NCBI GenBank assembly: GCA_910587925.1
Contig: CAJUOC010000004.1
Coordinates: 49,174 to 113,173 of the forward strand
Length of the DNA stretch: 64,000 nucleotides
Source: an uncultured Muribaculaceae bacterium
Lineage (GTDB): Bacteria > Bacteroidota > Bacteroidia > Bacteroidales > Muribaculaceae
Direction: 5' to 3'
A program made the translations under genes and the position numbers. Below, one piece after another: positions 1-8,412 of the stretch. Numbering within the stretch: the first letter of the stretch is position 1; every line of letters starts with the position of its first letter. Under the pieces are notes generated by a model that did no database searches, was not told the origin of the DNA, and saw only the letters and a list, made by a program, of their open reading frames with translations.

Positions 1-531
1 TGGGAAGTGCGACAAGGGCCACGCGAAGACCTCTCGGGCAGCGAAGACTACTATTCCTTCAAGCTGCCCGGCTCGACCGACCGCGTCAAGGGCCTCACCG
101 CCATCATCCTCAAAGACTCGCCCGTCGACAAGGATATACCCGTCATCGAGCGCCGCGAGGGCAAGGACTGGATAGGTCTGCGCGTGACCCGCGACGGCAA
201 GGTCACCGACATCTACATCAATCAGCTTGCCGACGGCCGGCTCATGCACCTCAACTCGTGGATCGACGCCGACGGCTGGACCACCGACGCCTATCTCTTT
301 GCCGTAAGCTATGCCGAGGGTGCCGACCCGGCCCGGCCCGACGAACTCTTCATCGGCCACGGGAGCGCCCTGCGGCGCGGCTCCGACGTGCACTTCTCCT
401 CACTGGCCAAGCTCAACGTCGTCGCCGGCAATGACGGCATCAAGGCCACCGGCCAGCCCCGCATGAATTTCAAGCTCCGCGACCGGAGCGGTCGTCTGCG
501 CCGTCACCAACTCACAAACTCGACGAAATGA
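1..531 (+). CDS. C-terminal part of a probable secreted polysaccharide-active enzyme (5' end outside window)
   Basis: The reading frame is open to the left edge, so the start lies outside and only about 176 C-terminal residues are visible. The fragment is beta-rich and polar, with aromatic patches such as IYINQLADGRLMHLNSW, and has no transmembrane segment. This would fit the C-terminal beta-sandwich of a polysaccharide lyase (heparinase II/III type is one possibility) or of a glycosidase, but I see no catalytic motif and do not recognise the family. Its stop overlaps the ATG of the GH127 gene by 4 nt, so it belongs to the same transcription unit as the glycoside hydrolases that follow and probably acts on the same glycan. 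A GH88 enzyme downstream, which needs a lyase product as substrate, makes a lyase attractive, but that is inference. Confidence 0.6.
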   Translation, partial: WEVRQGPREDLSGSEDYYSFKLPGSTDRVKGLTAIILKDSPVDKDIPVIERREGKDWIGLRVTRDGKVTDIYINQLADGRLMHLNSWIDADGWTTDAYLFAVSYAEGADPARPDELFIGHGSALRRGSDVHFSSLAKLNVVAGNDGIKATGQPRMNFKLRDRSGRLRRHQLTNSTK

Positions 532-2423
532 AATACCTCCCCCTGCTCATAGCCCTGTCGGCCACGCTCATCGCGCCGGCGCAATCTGTGTATCCCGGCC
601 AGCATCGCGGCAAGATGAAAGTCGAGAGTGTAGCTCCCTGTCGCGCCGAGAGCTTTGACTTGAGCGAGGTGCGCCTTCTGCCGGGGCGTGTGCGCGACAA
701 TCTGGAGCGCGACTCGGCATGGATGGTCTCGATACCCGTGGGGCGGCTGCTCCACAGCTTCCGCAACAATGCCGGCGTATATGCCGGACTCGAGGGCGGC
801 TACGAGAGCGTGCCCAAGCTGGGCGGCTGGGAGTCGCTCGACTGCGACCTGCGCGGCCATACCACCGGCCATCTGCTCTCGGCATACTCACTGATGTACG
901 CCGCCACGGGCGCCGACGTATTCAAGCTCAAGGGCGACAGCCTGGTCGACGGGCTTGCCGAGGTGCAGCGCGCGCTGGGTACGTCGGGCTATCTGAGCGC
1001 ATTCCCCGAGGAGCTTATCAACCGCAATCTGCGCGGCGGCCGCGTATGGGCGCCCTGGTACACGCTCCACAAGCTCTTCAGCGGACTCATCGACCAGTAT
1101 CTCTACACGGGCAACGAGCAGGCGCTGCAGGTGGCGACCGCGATGGGCGGCTGGGCTTACGACAAGCTCATCGGCCGCGACGAGGATACGCGCCGCCTGA
1201 TGCTGCGCAATGAGTTTGGCGGCATGAACGAGGCCATGCTCAATCTCTATGCCGTCACGGGCGACAGCCGCTTCAACGAGCTTGCCGACTATTTTTACCA
1301 CAACGACGTGCTCGACCCGCTGGCCGAGGGCAATACCGACTTCGGCACCAAGCATACAAATACATTCATACCCAAGGTAATCGGCGAGGCCCGCGCCTAC
1401 GAGTTCACCGGCTCGGAGCGCAGCCGCGACCTGAGCCGCCTCTTCTGGGACGAGATGACCGCCCGCCACGCCTTTGCCACCGGCGAGCTCAGCCAGAAGG
1501 AGCATTTCTTTGACCCGGCCCGCATGTCGCGGCATCTCAACGGCTACACCGGCGAGACCTGCTGCACCTACAATATGCTCAAGCTCTCGCGCCACATCTT
1601 CTGCCGCGACGCCGACCCTGCCGTGGCCGACTACTACGAGCGCGCCCTCTACAATCACATCCTGGCCCAGCAGGATACGGCCAGCGGCATGGTATGCTAC
1701 TTCCTGCCCCTGCTGAGCGGCGCCCACAAGGTATACAGCACGCCGGAGCACTCGTTCTGGTGCTGCGTCGGCAGCGGCTTTGAGAGCCACGCCAAGTATG
1801 CGGAGTCGATCTACTATCACAGTGGCGACGAGCTGCTGGTAAATCTATTCATCCCCTCGGAGCTGCACTGGCGCGACAAGGGGCTGCGCCTGCGCCAGCT
1901 CACCCGCTTCCCCGAGGAGGAGACCACGCTGCTGGTCATCGACGAGGCCCCCGCCGGGAAGATGCGGCTGTCGCTGCGCTATCCCGCCTGGAGCGGGCGG
2001 CCCGAGGTGCGCGTCAACGGGCGCCGCGTGGCCGTCAAGGCCGGGCCGTCGTCTTACATCTCCATCGACCGTCGCTGGCGCTCGGGCGACCGTGTCGAGG
2101 TCACCTACCCAATGAGCCTGCGCGTGGAGCGCACACCCGACGACCCAGCGCGCGGCGCGCTGGTATATGGCCCGGTGGTGCTGGCCGGCGACCTGGGCAC
2201 GGAAGGTATGCAGGCCCCCGCGCCGTTTTCCGACCCTACCGTGCGCAACGACTATTACACCTACGACTACCACATACCCGCCGGCCTGCCCACATCGCTC
2301 GACCCCTCCGGCGTCACCCGCGAGGGCGGCCTGCACTTCCGCACCGCCGACGGCCGGCGCATCGCGCCGCTTTACGACACACACCGGCGCCGCTACGTAG
2401 TATACTGGAATCTTGAAAACTGA
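528..2423 (+). CDS. GH127/GH146-type beta-L-arabinofuranosidase (DUF1680 family)
   Basis: This is a 631-aa secreted enzyme with an N-terminal signal peptide (about residues 1-19) and an (alpha/alpha)6-barrel of the DUF1680 type. Known family members remove beta-L-arabinofuranosyl units using a zinc-bound cysteine nucleophile. The zinc site is readable: GETCC places E343 and C345, and FWCC places C412 and C413. The spacing matches the Glu-x-Cys and Cys-Cys zinc ligands of characterised GH127 enzymes, so C412 is the probable nucleophile. GH127 and GH146 cannot be told apart by eye. The ATG overlaps the previous stop by 4 nt and the GH97 gene follows after 6 nt, so it is operonic. Likely periplasmic, trimming arabinose from plant cell-wall glycans; the exact linkage is inference. 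Confidence 0.88.
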   Translation: MKYLPLLIALSATLIAPAQSVYPGQHRGKMKVESVAPCRAESFDLSEVRLLPGRVRDNLERDSAWMVSIPVGRLLHSFRNNAGVYAGLEGGYESVPKLGGWESLDCDLRGHTTGHLLSAYSLMYAATGADVFKLKGDSLVDGLAEVQRALGTSGYLSAFPEELINRNLRGGRVWAPWYTLHKLFSGLIDQYLYTGNEQALQVATAMGGWAYDKLIGRDEDTRRLMLRNEFGGMNEAMLNLYAVTGDSRFNELADYFYHNDVLDPLAEGNTDFGTKHTNTFIPKVIGEARAYEFTGSERSRDLSRLFWDEMTARHAFATGELSQKEHFFDPARMSRHLNGYTGETCCTYNMLKLSRHIFCRDADPAVADYYERALYNHILAQQDTASGMVCYFLPLLSGAHKVYSTPEHSFWCCVGSGFESHAKYAESIYYHSGDELLVNLFIPSELHWRDKGLRLRQLTRFPEEETTLLVIDEAPAGKMRLSLRYPAWSGRPEVRVNGRRVAVKAGPSSYISIDRRWRSGDRVEVTYPMSLRVERTPDDPARGALVYGPVVLAGDLGTEGMQAPAPFSDPTVRNDYYTYDYHIPAGLPTSLDPSGVTREGGLHFRTADGRRIAPLYDTHRRRYVVYWNLEN

Positions 2424-2429
2424 CCCGAC

Positions 2430-4298
2430 ATGAAACACCTCATCCCCGCCCTGGCGCTGATGACCGCATACGCGGCGCAGGCCGCCACCCCCGAGCTGAC
2501 CCTCACATCGCCCGACGGCCGCAATACGGTCGTCTTTGCCAAGCCCGCCGCCGAGCTTACATACTCGGTGAGTGTCGACGGCCGCCCGCTCATACTGCCC
2601 TCGCGCGCAGGACTCGACCTCGACCAGCGCGTATGGGAGATGGCGCTGGGCAAGCGCGACCTGGCTCAGCCCGACTGCTGGATGGATCTGCTCACCGTCG
2701 ACAGCGTGTGCCGCGGCGCCGATGTCGACACCGTGTGGCATCCGCTCTACGGCGAGCGCTCGGCCGTGCGCGACCGCTACCGCACCGCCACCCTGCATCT
2801 CTCGCGCAAAGACAAGAGCGACTACCGCCTCGACGTGGAGGTACGCGCATACGACGAGGGTATCGCCTTCCGCTACTTCTTCCCTGAGCACCCGGCGGCC
2901 ATCTTCCACAAGGTGGTGGCCGACCTCACCGACTATACCCTGCCCGATGGCACACGCGCCTGGAGCGAGCAGTGGGCGCAGGCGCGCTTTGACGTGGGCC
3001 CGGTCGACAGCATCACCCGCCCGGCCGAGCGCGCCCTCACCCTGGAGCTGCCCGACGGCCGCTGGGCCGCCCTGCTCGACGCCGATGTCGACGACTGGTG
3101 TCTCACCAAGCTGCAGGCCCGCCCCGGCAAGCCCGGCACACTCGGCTCGGTGATGTACTCGCCGGTCGACATCGTCACCTACTATGCCACTCCCTGGAAG
3201 ATAATCATGACCGCCGACACCCCCGGCGGCCTCATCGAGCGCAACGATATCGTGCTCAACCTCAACCCCGCCTCGCGCGGCGATTTCTCCTGGGTTAAGC
3301 CCGGCAAAATCATGCGCTGCACCAAGATCGACACCGAGGCCGGCCTGCGCTGCATCGACTTCTGCGCCGAGCACAAGATACCCTACATGCTCTTCGACTG
3401 GCTGTGGTATGTACCCTGCACCAGCCACGACGGCGACGCCACCAAGGTGGTCGACAAGCTCGACATGCAGCGCGTGATCGACTACGGTCGCGAGCGCGGA
3501 GTCGGGGTGTGGCTGTATGTCAACCAGCATGCGCTCATGCGCCAGATGGACGAGCTCTTCCCTCTGCTGCGCAGCTGGGGCGTGGCCGGCGTAAAGTCGG
3601 GATTTGTGCAGTACGCCTCGCACCGCTGGGCCACATGGCTCCACGATATGGTGCGCCGTGCCGCCGACAATCATCTGATGATGAATATCCACGACGAGTA
3701 TCGCCCGTCGGGCTTCTCGCGCACCTACCCCAACCTGCTCACCCAGGAGGGTATCTGCGGCAACGAGGAGTGGCCCGATGCCACCCACAATGTCACCCTG
3801 CCCTTTACCCGTATGCTCAACGGCGCCGCCGACTACACCATCTGCTACTACGACAAGCGCCTGCGCAATACCCATGCCCATCAGCTGGCGGCGTCGCTGG
3901 TATTCTACAGCCCGCTGCAGACTATCCTGTGGTACGACACCCCCGAGCGATTCGGAGGCGAGCCGGAGATAAAGTGGTTTGAGGACCTGGCCACCACTTT
4001 TGACGACACACGGGTGCTCGACGGCTATCCCGGCCGGGGCATCACCATGGCCCGCCGCAGCGGCGACACATGGTGGCTGGCCGCCATGACCGACAACGAC
4101 GGCGACCGCCGCACCGTGAGCCTCGACTTCCTCGACCCCGCGCGCCGCTACGTGGCCGAGATATACACCGACGGCGGCGAGAAAGTCAAGACTGCCACAC
4201 ATGTGGCTGTTGAGCGCCGCAAGGTGCGCTCGACCGACCGCCTCACTTTTGACCTGATGCCACGCGGCGGCGCTGCCGTTAAAATCACCCCGCTTTGA
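2430..4298 (+). CDS. GH97 family glycoside hydrolase (alpha-glucosidase/alpha-galactosidase type)
   Basis: This is a 622-aa protein with a signal peptide (cleavage near AAQA-AT) and the usual GH97 plan: N-terminal beta-super-sandwich (about 25-280), catalytic (beta/alpha)8 barrel (about 290-530) and C-terminal beta-domain. GH97 contains inverting alpha-glucosidases such as SusB and retaining alpha-galactosidases. The segment that carries the nucleophilic Asp in retaining members (usually VKVDF) reads VKSGF here, residues 388-392, while an acidic pair occurs at HDEYRP (D422, E423) and E440 follows in TQEGICG. The missing Asp argues against the classical retaining mechanism and for an inverting or variant enzyme. 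It lies 6 nt after the GH127 gene in the same operon and probably removes terminal alpha-linked hexose from the shared glycan. Confidence 0.88.
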   Translation: MKHLIPALALMTAYAAQAATPELTLTSPDGRNTVVFAKPAAELTYSVSVDGRPLILPSRAGLDLDQRVWEMALGKRDLAQPDCWMDLLTVDSVCRGADVDTVWHPLYGERSAVRDRYRTATLHLSRKDKSDYRLDVEVRAYDEGIAFRYFFPEHPAAIFHKVVADLTDYTLPDGTRAWSEQWAQARFDVGPVDSITRPAERALTLELPDGRWAALLDADVDDWCLTKLQARPGKPGTLGSVMYSPVDIVTYYATPWKIIMTADTPGGLIERNDIVLNLNPASRGDFSWVKPGKIMRCTKIDTEAGLRCIDFCAEHKIPYMLFDWLWYVPCTSHDGDATKVVDKLDMQRVIDYGRERGVGVWLYVNQHALMRQMDELFPLLRSWGVAGVKSGFVQYASHRWATWLHDMVRRAADNHLMMNIHDEYRPSGFSRTYPNLLTQEGICGNEEWPDATHNVTLPFTRMLNGAADYTICYYDKRLRNTHAHQLAASLVFYSPLQTILWYDTPERFGGEPEIKWFEDLATTFDDTRVLDGYPGRGITMARRSGDTWWLAAMTDNDGDRRTVSLDFLDPARRYVAEIYTDGGEKVKTATHVAVERRKVRSTDRLTFDLMPRGGAAVKITPL

Positions 4299-4333
4299 GT
4301 GTCACAGCCCGCGATGGCGTATGATATGATACC

Positions 4334-6046
4334 ATGAACCGCATTTCACTCTGCATACTTGCCGCCGGATGCGCGCTGGCCGCCTCGGCCGGCACCCCGG
4401 TGTCCAATCCCGCCAACCGCACGGGAAGCGACTACGTAAATCCGGTCGTGCACGCCGACTACTCCGACCCCGACGCAGTGGCCTCGGCCGACGGCCATAC
4501 ATTTTACCTCACGGCGTCGAGTTTCCAGTGCACTCCGGGCCTGCCCATACTGAAGTCGACCGACCTGGTCAACTGGGAGCTGGTAGGCTATGCCCTGCCC
4601 GCCGTGCCGCCCGCCGACTTCTACGACGCCGCTCCGCGCCACGGCAAGGGAGTGTGGGCGCCCTGCCTGCGCTACCACGACGGCCTGTACTATATCTACT
4701 GGGGCGACCCCGACTTCGGCATCTATATGATCAAGACCGCCGACCCCGAGGGCGAGTGGAGCGAGCCTGTGCTGGTCAAGGCCGGCAAGGGACTCATCGA
4801 TCCCTCGCCGCTGTGGGATACCGACGGCCGTGCATATCTGGCCAACGGCTGGGCCGCGTCGCGCGCCGGCTTCAACAGTGTCATCACCATCAGCGAGATG
4901 AGCCCCGACGGCAGCCGCGTGATATCGCAGCCGCGCATCGTCTTTGACGGCAACGACGGTGTAAACCATACCATCGAAGGCCCCAAGATGTATCGCCGCG
5001 GCGATTACTACTATATGTTTGCCCCCGCTGGAGGCGTGGCCACCGGCTGGCAGCTGGTGATGCGCTCGCGCGACATCTACGGTCCTTACGAGGCGCGTAT
5101 CGTGATGGCGCAGGGCGACAGCGACATCAACGGCCCCCATCAGGGCGCGTGGGTCACCGCTGCCGACGGCTCCGACTGGTTTCTGCACTTCCAGGACAAG
5201 GGCGCATACGGCCGCGTGCTGCACCTGCAGCCCATGGAGTGGCGCGCCGACTGGCCGGTAATCGGCACCGACCCCGACGGCGACGGCTGCGGCACCCCCG
5301 TGAGGCGCCACCACAAACCTTCCTTGATGCATGATGCACAATGCACGATGCATGATGCACAATGCACGATGCAAGGTGATGGCGGAGGCAAGACGTCTGC
5401 TGAAAATCATGAATCATGCATCATGAATCATGCATCGAATCATGTATCGCCCTATCAGTGGCACGCCAATTACGGCGACTTGTACGGCTTCCCCGTCACC
5501 GGAGGCGAAATGCGTATCTACGGCCACCGCGTATCGCCCGGATATGTAAACCTCTGGGAAGTGCCCAATCTGTGGCTGCAAAAATTCCCGGCCGAGGAAT
5601 TCACCCTCACCGCCAAGGTACGCGTGTCGGCCAAGTCGACCTCTGAGGGAGTGTCGTCGGGACTCGTCGTGATGGGCTGGGACTACGCCCGGCTCGGCCT
5701 GGTAAAGCGCGGCGAGCGCTTTGAGGTGGAGTATGCCGAGTGTACCGACGCAGAGCAGGGCGGCGCTGAGCGTGTGCGCCGCGTGGCCTCAATCGACCCC
5801 AGCCGCATATATGCCGCCGGTCTGTATCCCAACATGGAGTGTGACCTCTACCTGCGGCTGCGCGTGACCAAGGGCGGAGAGTGCCGACTCGACTACAGCA
5901 CCGACGGCAAGCGCTACACCGAGGGCGGCCGCTTCAAGGCCCGCGCCGGCAAGTGGATCGGCGCCAAGGCCGGATTTTACAGCACCACGCCCGCCGATGT
6001 CTCGGAGCGCGGCTGGATCGACATCATCACATCGACTATTGACTGA
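4334..6046 (+). CDS. GH43 family beta-xylosidase/alpha-L-arabinofuranosidase with in-frame repeat island
   Basis: This is a 570-aa secreted enzyme with a signal peptide of about 20 residues. The five-bladed propeller of GH43 spans about 30-325, with the catalytic triad visible: base D45 in YSDPD, modulator D156 in LIDPSPLW and acid E215 in TIEGPKMYR. A C-terminal concanavalin-like domain follows (about 373-570), as in two-domain beta-xylosidase/arabinofuranosidase subfamilies. Between the domains, residues about 331-372 are low-complexity sequence with two MHDAQCT units, encoded by a repeat island at 5326-5449. The frame stays open through it and the C-terminal domain remains in phase, so the protein is probably still made. 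It is co-transcribed with the surrounding hydrolases; substrate is probably xylo- or arabino-oligosaccharide, exact specificity unknown. Confidence 0.88.
   Translation: MNRISLCILAAGCALAASAGTPVSNPANRTGSDYVNPVVHADYSDPDAVASADGHTFYLTASSFQCTPGLPILKSTDLVNWELVGYALPAVPPADFYDAAPRHGKGVWAPCLRYHDGLYYIYWGDPDFGIYMIKTADPEGEWSEPVLVKAGKGLIDPSPLWDTDGRAYLANGWAASRAGFNSVITISEMSPDGSRVISQPRIVFDGNDGVNHTIEGPKMYRRGDYYYMFAPAGGVATGWQLVMRSRDIYGPYEARIVMAQGDSDINGPHQGAWVTAADGSDWFLHFQDKGAYGRVLHLQPMEWRADWPVIGTDPDGDGCGTPVRRHHKPSLMHDAQCTMHDAQCTMQGDGGGKTSAENHESCIMNHASNHVSPYQWHANYGDLYGFPVTGGEMRIYGHRVSPGYVNLWEVPNLWLQKFPAEEFTLTAKVRVSAKSTSEGVSSGLVVMGWDYARLGLVKRGERFEVEYAECTDAEQGGAERVRRVASIDPSRIYAAGLYPNMECDLYLRLRVTKGGECRLDYSTDGKRYTEGGRFKARAGKWIGAKAGFYSTTPADVSERGWIDIITSTID
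5326..5449 (+). repeat. ATGCA-rich short-repeat island inside the GH43 gene
   Basis: Two perfect 21-nt units (5326-5346 and 5347-5367) are followed by a partial third. After a GC-rich spacer (about 5374-5402), two perfect 14-nt units (5406-5419 and 5420-5433) are followed by a degenerate third. Both arrays are built from ATGCA/ATCATG words and are much more AT-rich than the surrounding gene. Similar ATGCAT/ATGAAT-type arrays occur between genes in other Bacteroidota genomes (from general knowledge). Because the unit lengths sum to an open frame, the island is translated as an interdomain linker. It has no spacer diversity and is not CRISPR-like. Confidence 0.85.
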
Positions 6047-6050
6047 CACC

Positions 6051-7271
6051 ATGAAGATATATCCCCTACTCTTTGGCTCAATACTTCTCGCATCATGCGC
6101 GGCATCTGAAAAGACCGCCGCGCCCGACGTCGACGAGGCGCTGGCCTACTGCCATCGCCAGGTAAGCCGCTCGCTCTCGCAGCTCGGCGGCGACAGTGCC
6201 GACTACACCATGATGCCCCGCAATATCGCCCCGGCCGACACCGCCTGGCACTGCCGCCGCGCCACGTGCGACGAGTGGTGCGCGGGATTCTGGCCCGGAG
6301 TGCTCTGGTACGGCTACGAGGCTACCGGCGACACCGTCCTGCGCCGCCAGGCCGAGCGCTATACAGCATCGCTGGAGTACCTGTCGCGCACCCCGGCCTT
6401 TGACCACGACCTGGGCTTCCTCGTACATTGCAGCTACGGCAACGCCTACCGCCTCACCGGCGACGACCGCTACCGCGATGTGGTGCTGGCCACGGCCGAT
6501 ACCCTGGCCACGCTATTCAATCCCCGCGTGGGTACCATCCTGTCGTGGCCCCGCAATGTGGAGATGCTCGGCGGCCACAATACCATCATGGACAACATGA
6601 TAAACCTCGAGATGCTCTTCTGGGCGGCCAAGCACGGCGGCGACCGCCGGCTCTACGACATCGCCGTGTGCCACGCCGACACCACCATGAAGTACCACTT
6701 CCGCCCCGACGGCACATGCTACCATGTGGCCGTATACGACCCCGCCGACGGACATTTCATCAAGGGCATGACCCACCAGGGATATGCCGACAACTCGACC
6801 TGGGCGCGTGGACAGGCATGGGCCATCTACGGCTACACGATGGTATACCGCGAGACCCGCGACAGCAAGTACCTCGACTTTGCCCGCAAAGTGACCGACG
6901 TGTATCTCGACCGCCTGCCCGACGACTATGTACCCTACTGGGATTTCGACGACCCCGACATACCCGCCGCCACCCGCGACGCCTCGGCCGCCGCCGTGGT
7001 GGCCTCGGCCCTCATCGAGCTGCAGCAGTATGTGGGCGCCGACGATGCCTCGCGCTACCTCGCCGCGGCCCGACACATGCTCGCCTCGCTCGGCTCCGAC
7101 GCATACCGCTCGGGCAGCCGCCGGCCATCGTTTCTCGACCACTCGACCGGCCACCGTCCCGCCGGCAGCGAGATAGACTACTCGATAATCTACGCCGACT
7201 ATTACTATCTGGAGGCTCTGCTCCGACTCAAGAAATACAATGAACACAAAGATCTCCTCGCTGCTCTCTGA
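6051..7271 (+). CDS. GH88 family unsaturated glucuronyl hydrolase, lipoprotein
   Basis: I start this gene at ATG 6051, not at the longer in-frame start at 5997, because MKIYPLLFGSILLASC is a clean lipoprotein signal (lipid-bearing C16) and 5997 lies inside the GH43 gene. The protein has 406 aa and an alpha/alpha-barrel. GH88 enzymes hydrate the vinyl-ether group of 4,5-unsaturated uronic acids that polysaccharide lyases leave on the non-reducing end. The catalytic pair is recognisable as D120 in DHDLGF and D181 in MDNMINLEM; the 61-residue spacing equals that of the two catalytic Asp residues (88 and 149) of the characterised Bacillus enzyme. Its presence implies that a lyase acts upstream in this pathway, perhaps on a glucuronate-containing glycan. 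The stop overlaps the DUF4861 gene by 32 nt. Confidence 0.88.
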   Translation: MKIYPLLFGSILLASCAASEKTAAPDVDEALAYCHRQVSRSLSQLGGDSADYTMMPRNIAPADTAWHCRRATCDEWCAGFWPGVLWYGYEATGDTVLRRQAERYTASLEYLSRTPAFDHDLGFLVHCSYGNAYRLTGDDRYRDVVLATADTLATLFNPRVGTILSWPRNVEMLGGHNTIMDNMINLEMLFWAAKHGGDRRLYDIAVCHADTTMKYHFRPDGTCYHVAVYDPADGHFIKGMTHQGYADNSTWARGQAWAIYGYTMVYRETRDSKYLDFARKVTDVYLDRLPDDYVPYWDFDDPDIPAATRDASAAAVVASALIELQQYVGADDASRYLAAARHMLASLGSDAYRSGSRRPSFLDHSTGHRPAGSEIDYSIIYADYYYLEALLRLKKYNEHKDLLAAL

Positions 7272-8412
7272 GGGAGCGCTACTGCTGGCGCTCTGCGCCT
7301 CCTGCTCGCGACCCGACTCGATGCCGGTGACCGTGGCCAATGACTCGCCGCGCGACCGCGCCGCAGCCACCGTCGCCATCCCCCTGGCCGACATCGCCGG
7401 CCGCATCGGCGGCCCGGGCTATGCCGTGAGCATCGACGGCCGTGAGATACCCTCGCAGATCACCCACGACTCGCTGCTGATATTCCAAGCCACGGTAGCG
7501 GCCGGCAGCGAGGCCGTATACACCGTCGCCCGTCGTGACACCATGCCGGTATACGACGCCGTGGCCACAGGCCGCCTCTACCCCGAGCGCGCCGACGACC
7601 TCGCCTGGGAAAACGACCTGGTGGGCTTCCGCGCCTACGGCCCGTCGACCCAGGCCAAAGGCGAGCGGGCGTATGGCTACGACATCTTTTTCAAGCACCC
7701 CACTCCCGAGCCTGTGCTCGAGAAGCTGTACGGCCCCGAGACCGACCCGCGCACGTGGGCCACGGTCGACTCGCTGCGCGCCATCTCCGACAGTTTGGCC
7801 GATGAGTACATCTCCACTTTTTCATACCATATCGACCACGGCCTGGGCATGGACTGCTATGCCGTAGGCCCGACGCTCGGCGCCGGAGTGGCCGCGCTCG
7901 TGCAGGCCGACACGCTGTCGATGCCCTGGTGCTACGCCCGCGCCGAGGTGCTCGACCGCGGCCCGGTACGCTTCACGGCGCGCCTCGACTTCGCCCCGCG
8001 CGGCGGCGTGACCGAGCACCGCATCGTCTCGCTCGACGCCAGCTCGCATCTCAACAGCTGCGCCGTGTGGTACGACGGTCTGCGCGGGCCAGAGGCCATC
8101 GCCGCCGGATTTCCCCGCCGCGACGACAGCCCCATGCTGGCCGTCGACGGCACCCTGGCCTTCAGCGACCCCACCCAAGGCCCCGACAACGGCCGCGCCC
8201 TGCTCGGCATAGTGATGCCGGGACGCCGACCCTCCGATACCGAGGCGCTCGGCCATGTGATGCTGCGCGACTCCATCGCTCCCGGCGACACCCTGCGCTA
8301 CTACTGGGGATTTGCCTGGGACCGCACCGACATACGCGACCTCAACGCCTGGAGCCGCTATCTTACCGACTTCTCGGCCGACATCGCCAATCCGCTTAAA
8401 ATTTCATACTGA
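7240..8412 (+). CDS. DUF4861 family lipoprotein
   Basis: This is a 390-aa predicted lipoprotein: a hydrophobic leader ending in LLALCASC is followed by a polar mature region. The remainder matches my knowledge of DUF4861 proteins, which are beta-rich, periplasmic or surface-exposed, and recur in Bacteroidota polysaccharide-utilisation loci next to GH88 or GH105 genes. Recognisable pieces are the ITHDSLLIFQATV segment in the N-terminal half, the YGYDIFFKHPTPEPVLEKL stretch and the C-terminal YYWGFAWDRTDI segment. The biochemical role is not established to my knowledge; context suggests a function with unsaturated uronate oligosaccharides. It starts inside the GH88 gene (32-nt overlap) and its stop shares a base with the ROK gene start, so translation is probably coupled. 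Confidence 0.75.
   Translation: MNTKISSLLSEGALLLALCASCSRPDSMPVTVANDSPRDRAAATVAIPLADIAGRIGGPGYAVSIDGREIPSQITHDSLLIFQATVAAGSEAVYTVARRDTMPVYDAVATGRLYPERADDLAWENDLVGFRAYGPSTQAKGERAYGYDIFFKHPTPEPVLEKLYGPETDPRTWATVDSLRAISDSLADEYISTFSYHIDHGLGMDCYAVGPTLGAGVAALVQADTLSMPWCYARAEVLDRGPVRFTARLDFAPRGGVTEHRIVSLDASSHLNSCAVWYDGLRGPEAIAAGFPRRDDSPMLAVDGTLAFSDPTQGPDNGRALLGIVMPGRRPSDTEALGHVMLRDSIAPGDTLRYYWGFAWDRTDIRDLNAWSRYLTDFSADIANPLKISY

Noticed and set aside
1845..4202. A 785-aa open frame on the minus strand opposite the GH127/GH97 genes
   Set aside because: It is antisense to two clear glycosidase genes; its Val/Gly/Ala/His-rich composition is what the antisense of GC-rich codons gives, and it shows no domain motifs.
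5326..5433. CRISPR array suggested by short regular repeats
   Set aside because: Units are tandem without spacers, 14-21 nt long, inside a coding frame, and no cas genes are present.
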